A stretch of DNA of 64,000 nucleotides from Urechis unicinctus (taxonomy: Eukaryota; Annelida; Polychaeta; Xenopneusta; Urechidae). The number at the start of each line of letters is the position of its first letter. The stretch's first letter is position 1. Of this stretch, positions 34,460 to 46,744 are shown piece by piece. The translations under genes were made by a program, and so were the position numbers. The notes under the pieces were generated by a model, which searched no databases, had not been told where the DNA came from, and worked only from the letters and a program-made list of their open reading frames with translations. Where the stretch lies: the NCBI GenBank assembly GCA_034190875.2, contig CM067348.1, positions 11,567,435-11,631,434 on the forward strand, given 5' to 3'.

Positions 34460-36153
34460 ACTCCTTGTTCTGCTCAAGGGAGTGTATCCCTATGAGTTTA
34501 TGGATGGCTGGGATAAGTTTGATGCCTCGCTGCCGCCAATCCAGGAGTGCTACAGCAAGCTCTCTAAGCAAGGTATATCTGCTGCAGACTATGAACATGC
34601 ACAGATGATCTGGAACGCGTTCGGGTGTAAAACATGGGCGACCAGCATGACATGTACCTGCGCACAGATGTACTACTTTTGACTGATGTATTTGAGATAT
34701 TCCGCAAAACCTGTCTTAAGCAGTATGGCTTAGATCCAGCTCACTACTATGCCAGTCTTGGCTTTTCATGGGATGCGCTGCATAAGAGCACAGGGGTGGA
34801 GCTCGAGCTTCTCACCGACTATGACAAACACCTATTCATTAATAAGGGTCAGCGCTGTGGCATAAGCAAGGTATCACGTCGCCACGCTAAAGCTAATAAC
34901 CCGTAGGTACAGTGCTTTGAGCAGAATGAGCCGCCGAGTTATATCCAGTACCTTGACGCTAACAACCTGTATGAGTCAACCTTTGCCTACTTCGGGTATT
35001 GAGTGGGTAGATCAGCCGACCGACCTCCATATACAGGACAATCCCGACAAAGCTGAAAGCGGATATATACTCGAAGTTCTGGAATACCCTGCAGAGTTAC
35101 ATGCTGATTACAATGATTATCCACTAGCGCCAGAGCGAATGTATGTGCAGAATGAATAGTTGTCAGACTACCAGAAGAATCGCTTAGGTGCATTGGGGGA
35201 GCACCGGAAATGGGGTTGAGAAGCTGGTTCCCAACCTGCCCAAAAAAGAGAAGTATGTCGTCTAGCATAGGAATCTATCTCTAGGAATGAGGCTTACCAA
35301 GATACACCATGCACTTGTATTCAATCAGAGCCCCTGGATCGAGCCTTGCATTCGCATGAACACAGACCTGCGTGAGGTTGCCACCAGCGACTTTGAGAAG
35401 GACCTGTACAAGCTGATGAACAACTCTGTGTTTAGTAAAACCATAGAGAATCTCAGAAGACGAGTCGACGTCACGATTGTGCTCTCGACAGAAGAGGAAA
35501 AAATACGCTGGCTTGTGGCCAGTCCCGCCTATGCTCGACATAAAGTATTCGATGATGACCTAGCCGACCTGCATATGCACAAGACCCGATTAGTGTTAAA
35601 TCGTCCAGTGTATGTAGGCATGTGAATACTCGACCTCTCCAAGCACCTGATGTACGACTTATATTATAACATAATGAAGTCCAGATATGATAGCGACCTT
35701 GGCCTGCTATACACAGACACGGACTCGCTGCTTCTGGAGATCCGCACAGCTGACGTGTATGCAGACATGAAAGAAGATAGTGACCTCTTTGATACCAGCA
35801 ATTATGATCCTTCTCACACCTTGTTCCGTAACGTAAACAAGAAGGTGCTAGGAAAGATGAAAGATGAGTGTGCCGGTGTGCCTATCAAGTAGTATGTTGG
35901 TCTGCGCCCAACAATGTACTCGATCCTGTCTGACGAGATTAAGGGAGTAAAGAAGGTTGTGGTTAAGAAACACCTACGTCACGCACAGTACATGGAGTCT
36001 CTATTCACAAAGAAGGAGTTCCGTCATGGAATGAACATACTACGCAGTGTTGGTCATAAAATATATGGGCTACACGTCAACAAGGTGTTACTCTCTCCAT
36101 TTGATTCAAAGAGATGGATAGCCGCAAACGGTGTAGACACCTTAGCCTATTGA
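34460..36153 (+). pseudogene. Polinton part: protein-primed DNA polymerase B
   Basis: Recognisable family B polymerase sequence of the protein-primed type. It includes GVYPYEFMDGWDKF, YLRTDVLLLTDVFEIFRKTC, FEKDLYKLMNNSVFSKT, the catalytic YTDTDS in a [15 protein letters not shown] context, and SPFDSKRWIAANGVDTLAY near the C-terminus. Only the polymerase portion is recognised; the usual upstream exonuclease region was not found. A fossil with several breaks. Confidence 0.8.
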
Positions 36154-36227
36154 CACACTAGTTTACCTACAAACTAGCATGAGAGGTTGTGGGCCAGAAC
36201 CACCTCGGCCCCGTTTTGGGGGTTGGG

Positions 36228-36339
36228 TCCGAGGCGCCTTTCTCTTAACTTAGGGTGAGGAAAAATCTTGTATAAGCTGCCAAAGAGAGAATAGTATAGA
36301 TGAGTGGTGGTGTGCCATAACCGCTACTCGTTATACTAC
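36228..36339 (-). repeat. right terminal inverted repeat of the Polinton
   Basis: Reverse complement of 22,855-22,968 with about two differences, ending TTATACTAC. TCCTGC follows directly. The same end, with the same flank, occurs again at about 56,206-56,312. Confidence 0.9.
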
Positions 36340-36489
36340 TCCTGCAGCCCTTCTCCTCACTCGAGAAACTATATTGTTCCACCATCTGATATGGCTATTT
36401 CGCACGGATGCTAGAGCCATATCATCTGAAGCATGTCTTTTCTACACCCATTGTTATGTATTTCAGCAAAATCCAATTATCTGTCGTTT

Positions 36490-36840
36490 CGTCCAATTAT
36501 CTGAAAAGTCCCCCCCCCCTCCACACACCCACATAGCTCATAACTCCTCCTCCAAGGGAGCTTCATGATGTGCCCCCCCCCCCACACACAGCTCATAACT
36601 CCTCCTCCAAGGGAGCTTCATGATGTGCCCCCCACACCCACACAGCTCATAACTCCTCCTCCAATGCAGCTTCATGATGTAACCCCACACCCTCACAGCT
36701 CATAACTCCTCCTCCAAAGGAAGTTTAATGATGTGCCCCCCACACTCACACAGCTCATAACTCCTCCTCCAAGGGAGCTTCATGATGTGCCCCCCCCCCC
36801 CACACAGCTCATAACTCCTCCTCCAAGGGTGATGTGCCCC
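36490..36840. repeat. about 50-bp minisatellite in the Polinton flank
   Basis: About seven units containing AGCTCATAACTCCTCCTCCA and AGGGAGCTTCATGATGTGCC followed by C runs of varying length. The duplicated flank at about 56,485-56,545 has the same sequence once only, so the array grew in this copy. Confidence 0.9.
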
Positions 36841-37340
36841 TTGTCCACCAAGGCAGTTTGCGCTCCACGATGATTTATTGTCTGGTTGATTTTGAAACCG
36901 CATACCGCGCTGGCTAATATTTCTGTGATACACGCTTTATTGACACGACTTACATTGGTCGTGCGGTTTAGTTTGGTTGTTCCATTAGATGAGATTGGAA
37001 AATTTTAGTTCGCTGGTTTTCTTCCATTCCAAAATTGTATTTCACCTGCTGCAGTATGGTAATTATGGAAGACTGACTTGTTTTTTTTGTATTCTTTTGT
37101 TTATTTTGAACTTATAACTAACATATTTGTATTCCCGTATTTCGTGGTCTTGAACGATAATATAAAGGCTTTCGTCGCTTAGTTCTCATTTATGTCAATA
37201 TATGTTGCATCTTTGTATCATTTTGAGTCAAAGCGGGATAATTATAAGGCATTATACGGTTATTCAGTAAACCTTAAATTCATATGCCGTTGAAGAATAT
37301 AAATATACTGTTTTGGTACACACTTGTGTGTCATTGCCCT
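36841..37340. other. AT-rich unique DNA
   Basis: No gene or repeat that I can support. Confidence 0.45.
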
Positions 37341-37349
37341 AGACAGGTG

Positions 37350-38330
37350 GTGGGCTGGAACTACAATCGGCCCCTAAGATCTGCAGTAGGGGCCTACACT
37401 ATGCCTCATGGCCTCTTATGTGGCTTCCTGGGTGCCACCGAAGGGGTTCGTACATCTGCTCTGCGACGTTGAGGGGTACGGCCTCGGGGGAGGAACCTGA
37501 AGCGTTCAATTCCTCCTCCTTGCCGCACAACTCCACCAGCATTCCCTCCTCTGATGAGGCTGGCACCTCATGCATGGAGGTAGGGCCCACCTAGGGGATT
37601 CTTGGACCACAGATTCACTTCCACCCGAGTAAGTTGGGAATCCATCCTCAGCCGCTATTTTCTTACCCTTCACCACGTTTCACACATGCTCACTCAGCCA
37701 GGATCCGCTATAGAGCTGTAGGAAGCAGCCCTCTCCGCCGCAACCAGTAACCACTGCGAGTTTTTCCCTTCCTTGGCGATCCCCACTTGGTGAATGAAGG
37801 CCTCTACAATTTGAGCACCGATGGCCCCCGAATCATGATAGGTCCATCCACTAGAGCCTTAGTCATCACTAGGTTACACACATGCAAACATACAGACACC
37901 AAACATTACACTCACATATATCACATGAGGATACCATCTGGTTTATCACTTTCCCAACGTTCCGCCCACCGAGGGGAATCTATGGAACACTTTGGTTTGC
38001 AGGGTCTGCCACGGAACTGATCTATGCTGAGTATGTCAATTGTGGTAACATTAGCACATGTACTGTGGTACCACTCCTGGCAGAAGTCACTCATGATCAT
38101 AACACTACCCTACAAGGGTTGACGGCATATGCTTATCGTCGGCACCTACATCCTCTTTCCGTGTTCTCACCTTTATTCCGCAGCCATACTCTTACCCATT
38201 GCGGTTGGCTACGAGTCCCGACACGATTTCATACGATCATGGTTCACAACGATTTGGGATTTACCAATGAAACAACGCACTGCATCCATAAGGGTTCTAT
38301 TGTATCTCTCAACTTGTCAATTTGCAGACA
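37350..38330 (-). mobile_element. LTR-retrotransposon fossil (Ty3/Gypsy-like): integrase and Cys-rich downstream part
   Basis: Read on the minus strand, about 38,330-38,200 shows VERYNRTLMDAVRCFIGKSQ, typical of the end of the Gypsy integrase core. Further on, about 38,100-38,000, lies FCQEWYHSTCANVT with IDQFRGRPCK, a PHD-finger-like cysteine/histidine pattern that some Gypsy lineages carry after the integrase. The remainder to 37,350 is poorly recognisable. Broken many times and old. It may be part of the same original insertion as 46,745-48,700, now separated by a LINE and repeats, but this is only inference from strand and gene order. Confidence 0.55.
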
Positions 38331-38408
38331 AACGGGATTTCGTACGCGTCTTATGGATGTCAAGAGTATCATGCATTGCCGTCAATGATGATGATGCGAG
38401 GGAGTCGT

Positions 38409-39345
38409 CTAGCCTACATCAACTCGGACTTGGTCGCAGTCCTTCACTCTTCCCTGTCCAGCATTAGGGTCCTCATCTCCTCTGTCACTGAGGCCAAATT
38501 CCCGCCCAAAAGTGTGGATGAATGTGGCTCGCCGCCGTCCCCTTCTGCTAGTTCCCTGATTTGGCTCACACAAGATGGTGTGATGGGCTGCCAGCTCCGG
38601 ATGTCGAATGCAGTGGCCTGCCAGACCCATCTCCTCTCCCTGATCTTTATTGAGATACGCAGAAGGTCACCATACAGGTCAATGTTGTGTACAAGGACTT
38701 TTCAAGTGATGACAAGTGCCATGCGCAGCATCCTGGTATAGACACCATCAAGGGATTTCTCTTGCTGTACAGTTAAGGTCCATGTTTCAGCGCCTTAGAG
38801 CAGTACTGACTCGACTGTTGCCACAAAGAGTCGCCTCTTGAGGTCGTCGCTGAGCTTGGCCTTCCACATCTTCTTCATTGAGTGTACCACACTCCATGCC
38901 AGAGCCCTCCTGACCTTCAGCACCTTCTCTGTTGAGGCGATGTAGACCCCGAGGAACTTCTCCACCACCTCTAGCACTGCTCCATCGCCAGTGACGAAAA
39001 TCGTGTCCTCGACGTTGAAGACAAGCACTTTTGTCTTTTTGGCATTGAGATGAAGGCCAATCTTCTTGCACTCTGATCCCACTGATAGCAACAACACCTG
39101 TGCTTTTTCTGCTGTGTCAGATATGAGGCCAATATCGTCAGCATAGTCAAGGTCATTCACCATGACTGGTCCGACCCACCAGCTTCTCCTGTGGGTGAGT
39201 GTGAAGCCCAATTGTTCCTCCTTGCCGTCAATTGCCTGCCTGCATTGTCAAGGGCTAGAACAAATAGAAAGGGGGCTAGTGTGTCGCCCTGGAGTACTCC
39301 TGCTTGTATATCGAAATACGGGATCTCACCATCTGGAGAGAGCAC
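38409..39345 (-). mobile_element. LINE reverse-transcriptase fragment
   Basis: The minus strand carries reverse-transcriptase motifs: GVLQGDTLAPFLFVLALDNA at 39,345-39,157, then NDLDYADDIGLISDTAEKAQ with the YADD catalytic box and LHLNAKKTKVLVFN at 39,211-38,795. Near 38,630-38,409 comes GLAGHCIRHPE with RRGRRRATFI, typical of the C-terminal tail of LINE proteins. The first two blocks are in different frames, so there is a frameshift near 39,200, and further stops follow 38,795. No 5' half or endonuclease is present, as in a 5'-truncated LINE. I cannot name the clade. Confidence 0.75.
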
Positions 39346-39435
39346 CTTTGCCCGAGTTCCCCTGTAACCCGCTTCAATTGCCTAGACACCTTCTCTGGGA
39401 TGCCAACCCGGATTCTCCTGAGATGTTTTGCAATA

Positions 39436-41575
39436 TCATTTCACTGCTTCTCTTTGCGGTTACCTCTGCAGTTTGTGCGCTGCCAGTAGAGGTATACAAT
39501 GCCTATTTTGTGCAGAATTGGTCTAGGACCATAGTCCAATCAGGATGTACTAGGGTTGGCACACCTGCGCGCTCTTCATTGAAGGCTCTAGCATGTATTC
39601 CCTGTTGCTGCATAAGACCCCGGGGATATAATACCGTGCATGGCGACTGTATCCTCCTGCATGTGCGTAAGAGGCGATCTTATAGGGGGCAACCTGGTTG
39701 GCCGTGGGTTGCGACTCGTTTCGATGGACAATGGGATCCAGGTGGTGGAGTGGAGCGGTCCTTTTGAGAGTCATATTTGCAACGCACTACTTACCTATAC
39801 GAGAGGGTGGAATAGCCTGGCTCAGTCAATCGACTTGTGGTGTCTTGCCCTAGGATAGTCATTTCCATTTTTATCATTTCCATCTCCATTTTCATTTATC
39901 CTAGAAGGCGGCTGCTTCATCAAGTCAATCTTATCTATTAACCCATATAACACATGACTGTTGGTCTTATACTCCAAAACTAATGCTCGCATGTTGTTGG
40001 GCACCACCAGGTCATTATCCTGTGTATCTTTCTTCTGCTTAGAGTTAATTCCATCAATTAAATGCATCAGCTCTTTATTCATCTAGTACGACTTTGATGA
40101 CTCAAAAACCGGGCTCCTTGTGTCGCTCGTATATGTGCAGTGGAGAATTCCCAGCACGATGGATTCTGAAGAGGATCCGCATCAGTTACAAAGTAACAAG
40201 ATGTTACTGTCTCTGTTCCCTGTCGAGTAACAGCAATTGGCGATGGGTCGTGGACGAGGTATTCAGCCCCAGGATTCCACACTAGCCGTGCCTCCTCTCC
40301 TGTCTCGCCAACCGCTCTCCCATCCTTCCCATGTTCACGCACACAGGTTTGGGGCTGGAAGATTGAGCATATCAATGACCTGTTTCCCCACCTCCCCTTC
40401 CGGTTCCCTTCGTAAACTGCCTTCATTGGTTATGTCCGTGGGTTTTCCGTGCGCTACCTCTTCCCTGCTGCACCCCTTGAGGGTCCGGGGTAGAATAGGC
40501 CCCCTGTATCCTTCTGTTTTACGTCTTGGTTCCATTTATCCTAGAAGGCGGCTGCTCAAATCGTGGACAAAACTTCACCAGCGCTCCTCGACACGTTAAC
40601 AGTATAAACATATTTTGCAGGGTACATCACACAATTTGGCTCCAGCCGCATACTCATGGCAACCTTATTATGTCTTCCAACGATAGTTGGAAGACATATT
40701 GGTTTAGCCAGTATTTTTTTTTTTTTTTTTTTTCTCCAGTCAAGGTTTTTCGGGCTATTCTCCGGAACGGTTAAACATATCAACATGAAATTTTGGGGAA
40801 TGATAGATCAAGTTGAGACACAACTGGCGATCCAATTTGACGCGCATGCGCAGTGTTGGAGGCTTATGGGATCGATTTTTCGTAGATTTTTTCCCCCATT
40901 TTCTGTAACTATCTCCTCCATAACTACTGCAGTTACGAACATATGAGTTATATGGTTGTAACAAGCAATTATCGTAGCATGGAATAGGCGAAAAAAATAC
41001 TTGTTTTTACCTTTTGTACTTTGTATAATGACATATATTTTAGAGTACCTATCGCGATTTTTGCTACGAGTTCTCTCCTCGCTGATATCTCTGAAACGGC
41101 TGTATTTACGGACATGAAATTTTGTCAGTATTTTAGAACTTGGCCTCGTGATAATGATTGTAACAGTATTTTTAGCATTCACAGTAACAAAAAACAGTAA
41201 AAAGGACGATTAGTTTCAAGGTTTTCTACTGCAGCAGCTTAGCGGCAGGCTAACAGCAGTTCGTGTTTAAGTAGGGCCCAAATCTTACGTAATCGACCAA
41301 AGGCCTTGGCTGGGTTTGCATTGACTTGGGTAGGGGGTCATGTCAAAACAGGCCAAAGCTTACATAATCAATCAGCGGCAGCATTCATCGCTTTCGCGGT
41401 GTTATTGACTTGGTTTAGGGGTAATGTCAAAACATCTAAGCGGCAGCAGCTTGTGATCTTATAATAGTGCGCGTTACCAGCTATTATCGGTCCGTGTATA
41501 TACTGTCTTTATGTCTCAGCGACAGTGTGCACTGGATGTCCCGGTGCAATCAAAGCGGGTATATATACGTAAACA
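39436..41575 (+). repeat. 2.1-kb segmental duplication, copy 1
   Basis: Matches 42,853-44,957 in order and orientation with small indels. It starts CTTCTCTTTGCGGTTACCTC and ends at an AT array. Two parts are visible. A left part contains TGTATCCTCCTGCATGTGCG, GTTGGCCGTGGGTTGCGAC and AAGGCGGCTGCTTCATCAAG, related to the SINE-like repeat at 48,815. A right part (from about 40,550) is AT-rich with a poly-T run (40,716-40,734) and GAAATTTTGGGGAATGATAG. No credible gene lies within. Confidence 0.9.
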
Positions 41576-41579
41576 CGCA

Positions 41580-41580
41580 T

Positions 41581-41656
<76 letters not shown>

Positions 41657-41707
41657 CTATATATATATATACTATATATCTATATATATAGGGGAGATAT
41701 ATCGATA

Positions 41708-41754
<47 letters not shown>

Positions 41755-41755
41755 T
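41580..41755. repeat. AT dinucleotide array
   Basis: Two long (AT)n runs separated by a short interval with TATACTATATATCTATATAT. Frames of alternating Tyr and Ile are artefacts. Confidence 0.95.
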
Positions 41756-42852
41756 ATACACACGGTTTCCGATGCCAAGCTTCCGGGCGCCGAGCAGCTA
41801 TCTATAAATCATATATATGTGAATATTCCAAGTTGGTGTTTTGACCGATACCCCTTAATCAAGTCAATAAAAGTTAATGAGGGAGAGGGAGATAGAGGTA
41901 AGTCTCATATAGATAGGTGTTTATATTTGCCTTTAGATATAGAGAGCTAGTATATCGACTCAATATCTATGTGACATCTAGACACTAGAGACTATAGATA
42001 GATCACATACATAATAGTGATATACATGTATATGAACAGGGATGTATAAGATCCATGGACGATGATATATATATGATCAGACATAGATAGATTTATTCCA
42101 CAGAGATATACATACCTTGTTGCTAAATGTCGAATATTCGATGCACCAATAGACACACAGCATATGGTCGATTAGAGACGCTCTTAGTAGGGTATATATA
42201 GATAACGCCATATATCCATACGGCAATAGATAGAATACAGCATATACACATACCATATATAGATACAAAATATATACATCTATACACATAGATATATAAA
42301 TATAAAATATAAATATATATATATAATATACAGTATATATATATATATCATATTATATATGGGTTTCCACACACCGTCATCAGGTCTGCCATGCAAAAGC
42401 GGTTTGGTCCTTGCAGCAACATGGTTCCTGGGGACTCCCGCCCCTGGAAGTTTAGGATTTGTTTCATGCTTGCGTTCCATAGTCCATTCATGGCTGGGTA
42501 CAGATGAGGAGTCGCCGGGTTTCTCATCCGGGCCTGCGGTTGGCACACTGCTGCGCTCATCCCCCTAAGGCTTGGCCGTCGCCTGTGTCTCGGTCGTTGT
42601 GTGCTTTAACGGACCTTCTCTGTCCTTGAAGGCATGAGATGTGGCCTTCCCTGTTGCTGGCGGGCCAAGGGCAGATAATGAAGTCCGCCGATGAAGATCT
42701 TACTGCTTGACCCAGCTGGGGGTATGAAATCAGAGTTTTTCTTCTCCTAGGTGAGCTACCGTGCATGGCTACGAGCCCCACCTGCCGTCAAAAACTTCGA
42801 CACTGGTCTGTAAAGAGCTGAGATGGGCAAGCGAACCCGGAGAATAATTGGT
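41756..42852. other. spacer between the 2.1-kb copies
   Basis: AT-rich to about 42,355, with many ATATAGAT motifs. A GC-richer block follows (42,360-42,850) that may be retrotransposon-derived. I cannot identify it. Confidence 0.4.
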
Positions 42853-44087
42853 CCACTGCTTCTCTTGCGGTTACCTCTGCAGTTTGTGGTGGTAGAGGTA
42901 TACAATCAACCTACTTTGTGAATTGGTCTACCATAATCAGGATGTACTCGGGGTGGACGCGCTTCATTGGGCCTCTAGCATGGTATTCCTGCATAACCCC
43001 CGGGGATACAATAGGGCGACTGTATCCTCCTGCATGTCGTAAGAGGCGATTTATAGGGGCAACCTGTTGGCCGTGGGTTGCGACTATTTTTCGATGGACA
43101 ATGGGCTCCAGGTGGTGGAGTGGATATGGTCCTTTTGAGAGTCATATTTGCAACGCACTACTTACCTATACAATAAAGGGTGGAAGGGCCTGGCTCAGTC
43201 AATCGACTTGTGGTGTCTTGCCCTAGGATAGTCATTTCCATTTTTATCATTTCCATCTCCATTTTCATTTATCCTAGAAGGCGGCTGCTTCACAAGTCAA
43301 TCTTATCTATTAACCCATATAACACACATGATGTTGGTCTTATACTCCAAAACTAATGCTCGCATGTCCTTTGGGCACCACCAGGTCATTATCCTGTGTA
43401 TCTTTCTTCTGCTTAGAGTTAATTCCATCAATTAAATGCATCAGCTCTTTATTCATCTAGTACGACTTTGATGACTCAAAAACCGGGCTCCTTGTGTCGC
43501 TCGTATATGTGCAGTGGAGAATTCCCAGCACGATGGATTCTGAAGAGGATCCGCATCAGTTACAAAGTAACAAGATGTTACTGTCTCTGTTCCCTGTCGA
43601 GTAACAGCAATTGGCGATGGGTCGTGGACAAGGTATGTCAGCCCCCCAGGATTCCACACTAGCCTGCCTCCTCTCCTGTCTCGCCAACCGCTCTCCCATC
43701 CTTCCCATGTTCACGCACACAGGTTTGGGGCTGGATAGATTGAGCATATCAATGACCTGTTTCCCCACCTCCCCTTCCGGTTCCCTTCGTATAACTGCCT
43801 TCATTGGTTATGTCCGTGGGTTTTCCGTGCGCTACCTCTTCCCTGCTGCACCCCTTGAGGGTCCGGGGTAGAATAGGCCCCCTGTATCCTTCTGTTTTAC
43901 GTCTTGGTTCCATTTATCCTAGAAGGCGGCTGCTCAAATCGTGGACAAAACTTCACCAGCGCTCTCGACACGTTAACAGTATAAACATATTTTGCAGGGT
44001 ACATCACACAATTTGGCTCCAGCCGCATACTCATGGCAACCTTATTATGTCTTCCAACGATAGTTGGAAGACATATTGGTTTAGCCA

Positions 44088-44118
<31 letters not shown>

Positions 44119-44957
44119 CTCCAGTCAAGGTTTTTCGGGCTATTCTCCGGAACGGTTAAACATATCAACATGAAATTTTGGGGAATGATAGATCAAGTTG
44201 AGACACAACTGGCGATCCAATTTGACGCGCATGCGCAGTGTTGGAGGCTTGTGGGATCGATTTTTCATAGATTTTTTCCCCCATTTTCTGTAACTATCTC
44301 CTCCATAACTACTGCAGTTACGAACATATGAGTTATATGGTTGTAACAAGCAATTATCGTAGCATGGAATAGGCTAAAAAAAAAAATACTTATATTTTAC
44401 CTTTTGTACTTTGTATAATGACATATATTTTAGAGTATTTTATACATATCGCGATTTTTGCTACGAGTTCTCTCTCCTCGCTGATATCTCTGAAACGGCT
44501 GTATTTACGAAATTTTGTCAGTATTTAGAACTTGGCCTCGTGATAATGATTGTAACAGTATTTTTAGCATTCACAGTAACAAAAAACAGTAAAAAGGACG
44601 ATTAGTTTTCAAGGTTTTCTACTGCAGCAGCTTAGCGGCAGGCTAACAGCAGTTCGTGTTTAAGTAGGCCAAATCTTACGTAATCGACCAAAGGCCTTGG
44701 CTGGGTTTGCATTGACTTGGGTAGGGGGTCATGTCAAAACAGGCCAAAGCTTACATAATCAATCAGCGGCAGCATTCATCGCTTTCGCGGTGTATTGACT
44801 TGGTTTAGGGGTAATGTCAAAACATCTAAGCGGCAGCAGCTTGTGATCTTATAATATATGCGCGTTACCAGCTATTATCGGTCCGTGTATATACTGTCTT
44901 TATCTCTACGCGACAGTGTGCACTGGATGTCCCTTGCAATCAAAGCGGGTATATATA
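42853..44957 (+). repeat. 2.1-kb segmental duplication, copy 2
   Basis: Second copy of 39,436-41,575. The poly-T run is longer here (44,090-44,119). Its right 0.85 kb is also the left arm of a palindrome with 45,140-45,970. Confidence 0.9.
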
Positions 44958-45015
44958 TATATGCATATTTATCGATGCCAAGCTTCCTGCTCGAGGCTAT
45001 CGGAAGCTTACGTAT

Positions 45016-45139
<124 letters not shown>

Positions 45140-45970
45140 CGTGTATGCGGACATCCAGTGCACACTGTCGCTGAGACATAAAGACAGTATATACACGGAC
45201 CGATAATAGCTGGTAACGCGCACTATTATAAGATCACAAGCTGCTGCCGCTTAGATGTTTTGACATGACCCCTAAACCAAGTCAATACACCGCGAAAGCG
45301 ATGAATGCTGCCGCTGATTGATTACGTAAGGTTTGGACTGTTTTGACATGACCCCCTACCCAAGTCAATGCAAACCCAGCCAAGGCCTTTGGTCGATTAC
45401 GTAAGATTTGGCCTACTTAAACACGAACTGCTGTTAGCCTGCCGCTAAGCTGCTGCAGTAGAAAACCTTGAAACTAATCGTCCTTTTTGCTGTTTTTTGT
45501 TACTGTGAATGCTAAAAATACTGTTACAATCATTATCACGAGGCCAAGTTCTATGTACTGACAAAATTTCATGTCCGTAAATACAGCCGTTTCAGAGATA
45601 TCAGCGAGGAGAGAAGTCGTAGCAAAAATCGCGATAGGTACCCTAAAATACATGTCATTTTACAAAGTACAAAAGGTGAAAACAAGTATTTTTTTCGCCT
45701 ATTCCATGCTACGATAATTGCTTGTTACAACCATATAACTCATATGTTCGTAACTGCAGTAGTTATGGAGGAGATAGTTACAGAAAATGGGGGAAAAAAT
45801 CGACGAAAAATCAATCCCATAAGCCTCCAACACTGCGCATGCGCGTCAAACTTGATCGCCAGTTGTGTCTCAACTTGATCTATCATTCCCCAAAATTTCA
45901 TGTTGATATGTTTAACCGTTCCGGAGAAAAGCCTGAAAAACCTTGACTGGAGAAAAAAAAAAAAAAAAAA
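45140..45970 (-). repeat. inverted copy of the right part of the 2.1-kb repeat
   Basis: Reverse complement of about 40,735-41,545 and 44,115-44,935. It starts GACATCCAGTGCACACTGTC and ends in a poly-A run (45,952-45,970). It forms the right arm of the palindrome. Confidence 0.9.
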
Positions 45971-45977
45971 AGACATA

Positions 45978-46105
45978 ATAAATATATATAAATATATATA
46001 TATATAGATATATATACATGTATATATACATATATATATACATACATATATATACATATATATATATACATATATATATATACATATATATATATAAATA
46101 TACAC

Positions 46106-46183
<78 letters not shown>

Positions 46184-46195
46184 TCATATATATTT
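45978..46195. repeat. imperfect AT array
   Basis: Runs of TATA interrupted by CA and GT steps. No coding sense. Confidence 0.9.
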
Positions 46196-46424
46196 GTTTA
46201 GAGATAATATTGTTCGTGTTATATTGTTGGTACTGTATTGCTGGTCGTCCAGGCTTGCCGTTGGAAGACATGCCGTTGGCGCTTGTGCCAACTCAAAGAA
46301 GTCCTAACCTTACGTAATCGACCAGTATCGTGGGTGTGTGTGTGTTTGTGTGCATCGAAACATATTCGTATTTAGCAACTAAGCTATGTACGACTACAAT
46401 TGAGTAAATTACTCTAAACTGGTC

Positions 46425-46600
46425 ACTGCTACGGAGCACGTCGTCCTCAAAGGATCTTTTACATCCCTTTTCAAAGATGTGACCACCATTTGTACGTGAT
46501 CATCCGAGTCACGAGTCAGGTTGTCACACCTTGGAGTCGAACCCACAGCCTGTGGATCAAAAGGCAAAGCAGTAAACCACCAAGCCACTGAGACCGGCTT
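46425..46600 (-). mobile_element. tRNA-derived SINE
   Basis: On the minus strand a tRNA-like head begins GCCGGTCTCAGTGGCTTGGT. A box-A-like TGGCTTGGTGG is followed by a box B, GGGTTCGACTCC (plus 46,533-46,543), at the normal spacing of an internal RNA polymerase III promoter. The tRNA-unrelated body runs on toward 46,425 (GTGGTCACATCTTTGAAAAG). On both sides lie fragments of the 2.1-kb repeat family (about 46,250-46,320 and 46,610-46,740), so the SINE probably inserted into such a copy. Confidence 0.7.
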
Positions 46601-46744
46601 AGTGCCATTCCCTCGGCTTTTTATTGACTTGGTTAAGGGGTCATATCACAACATCTGCTAAGGGGTCATATCAAAACATCTAAGGGGCTGCAGCTTGTGA
46701 CATCTATCGAAAAATAGTGCGCGTTACCAACTCCCCTCGCTGAC

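Larger units (their letters stand above)
22855..36339 (+). mobile_element. Polinton/Maverick element, fossil, with nested insertions
   Basis: The ends are near-perfect inverted repeats starting AGTAGTATAA. Inside are a retroviral-type integrase part and a protein-primed DNA polymerase B part, the pair that defines Polintons, plus small frames in both orientations. TCCTGC lies outside both ends (22,849-22,854 and 36,340-36,345), matching the 6-bp target duplication expected for this family. The two end repeats differ at about two positions in 112, suggesting a fairly young insertion, yet the interior is broken many times and cannot be functional. A P-like DNA transposon (from about 31,413) and a SINE-like fragment (about 25,170) are inserted. 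I could not identify the ATPase, protease or capsid genes with certainty. Confidence 0.8.

Noticed and set aside
42280-42560. Pro- and Arg-rich minus-strand frame
   Set aside because: GC-rich block between duplications. Perhaps retrotransposon-derived, but no diagnostic motif.
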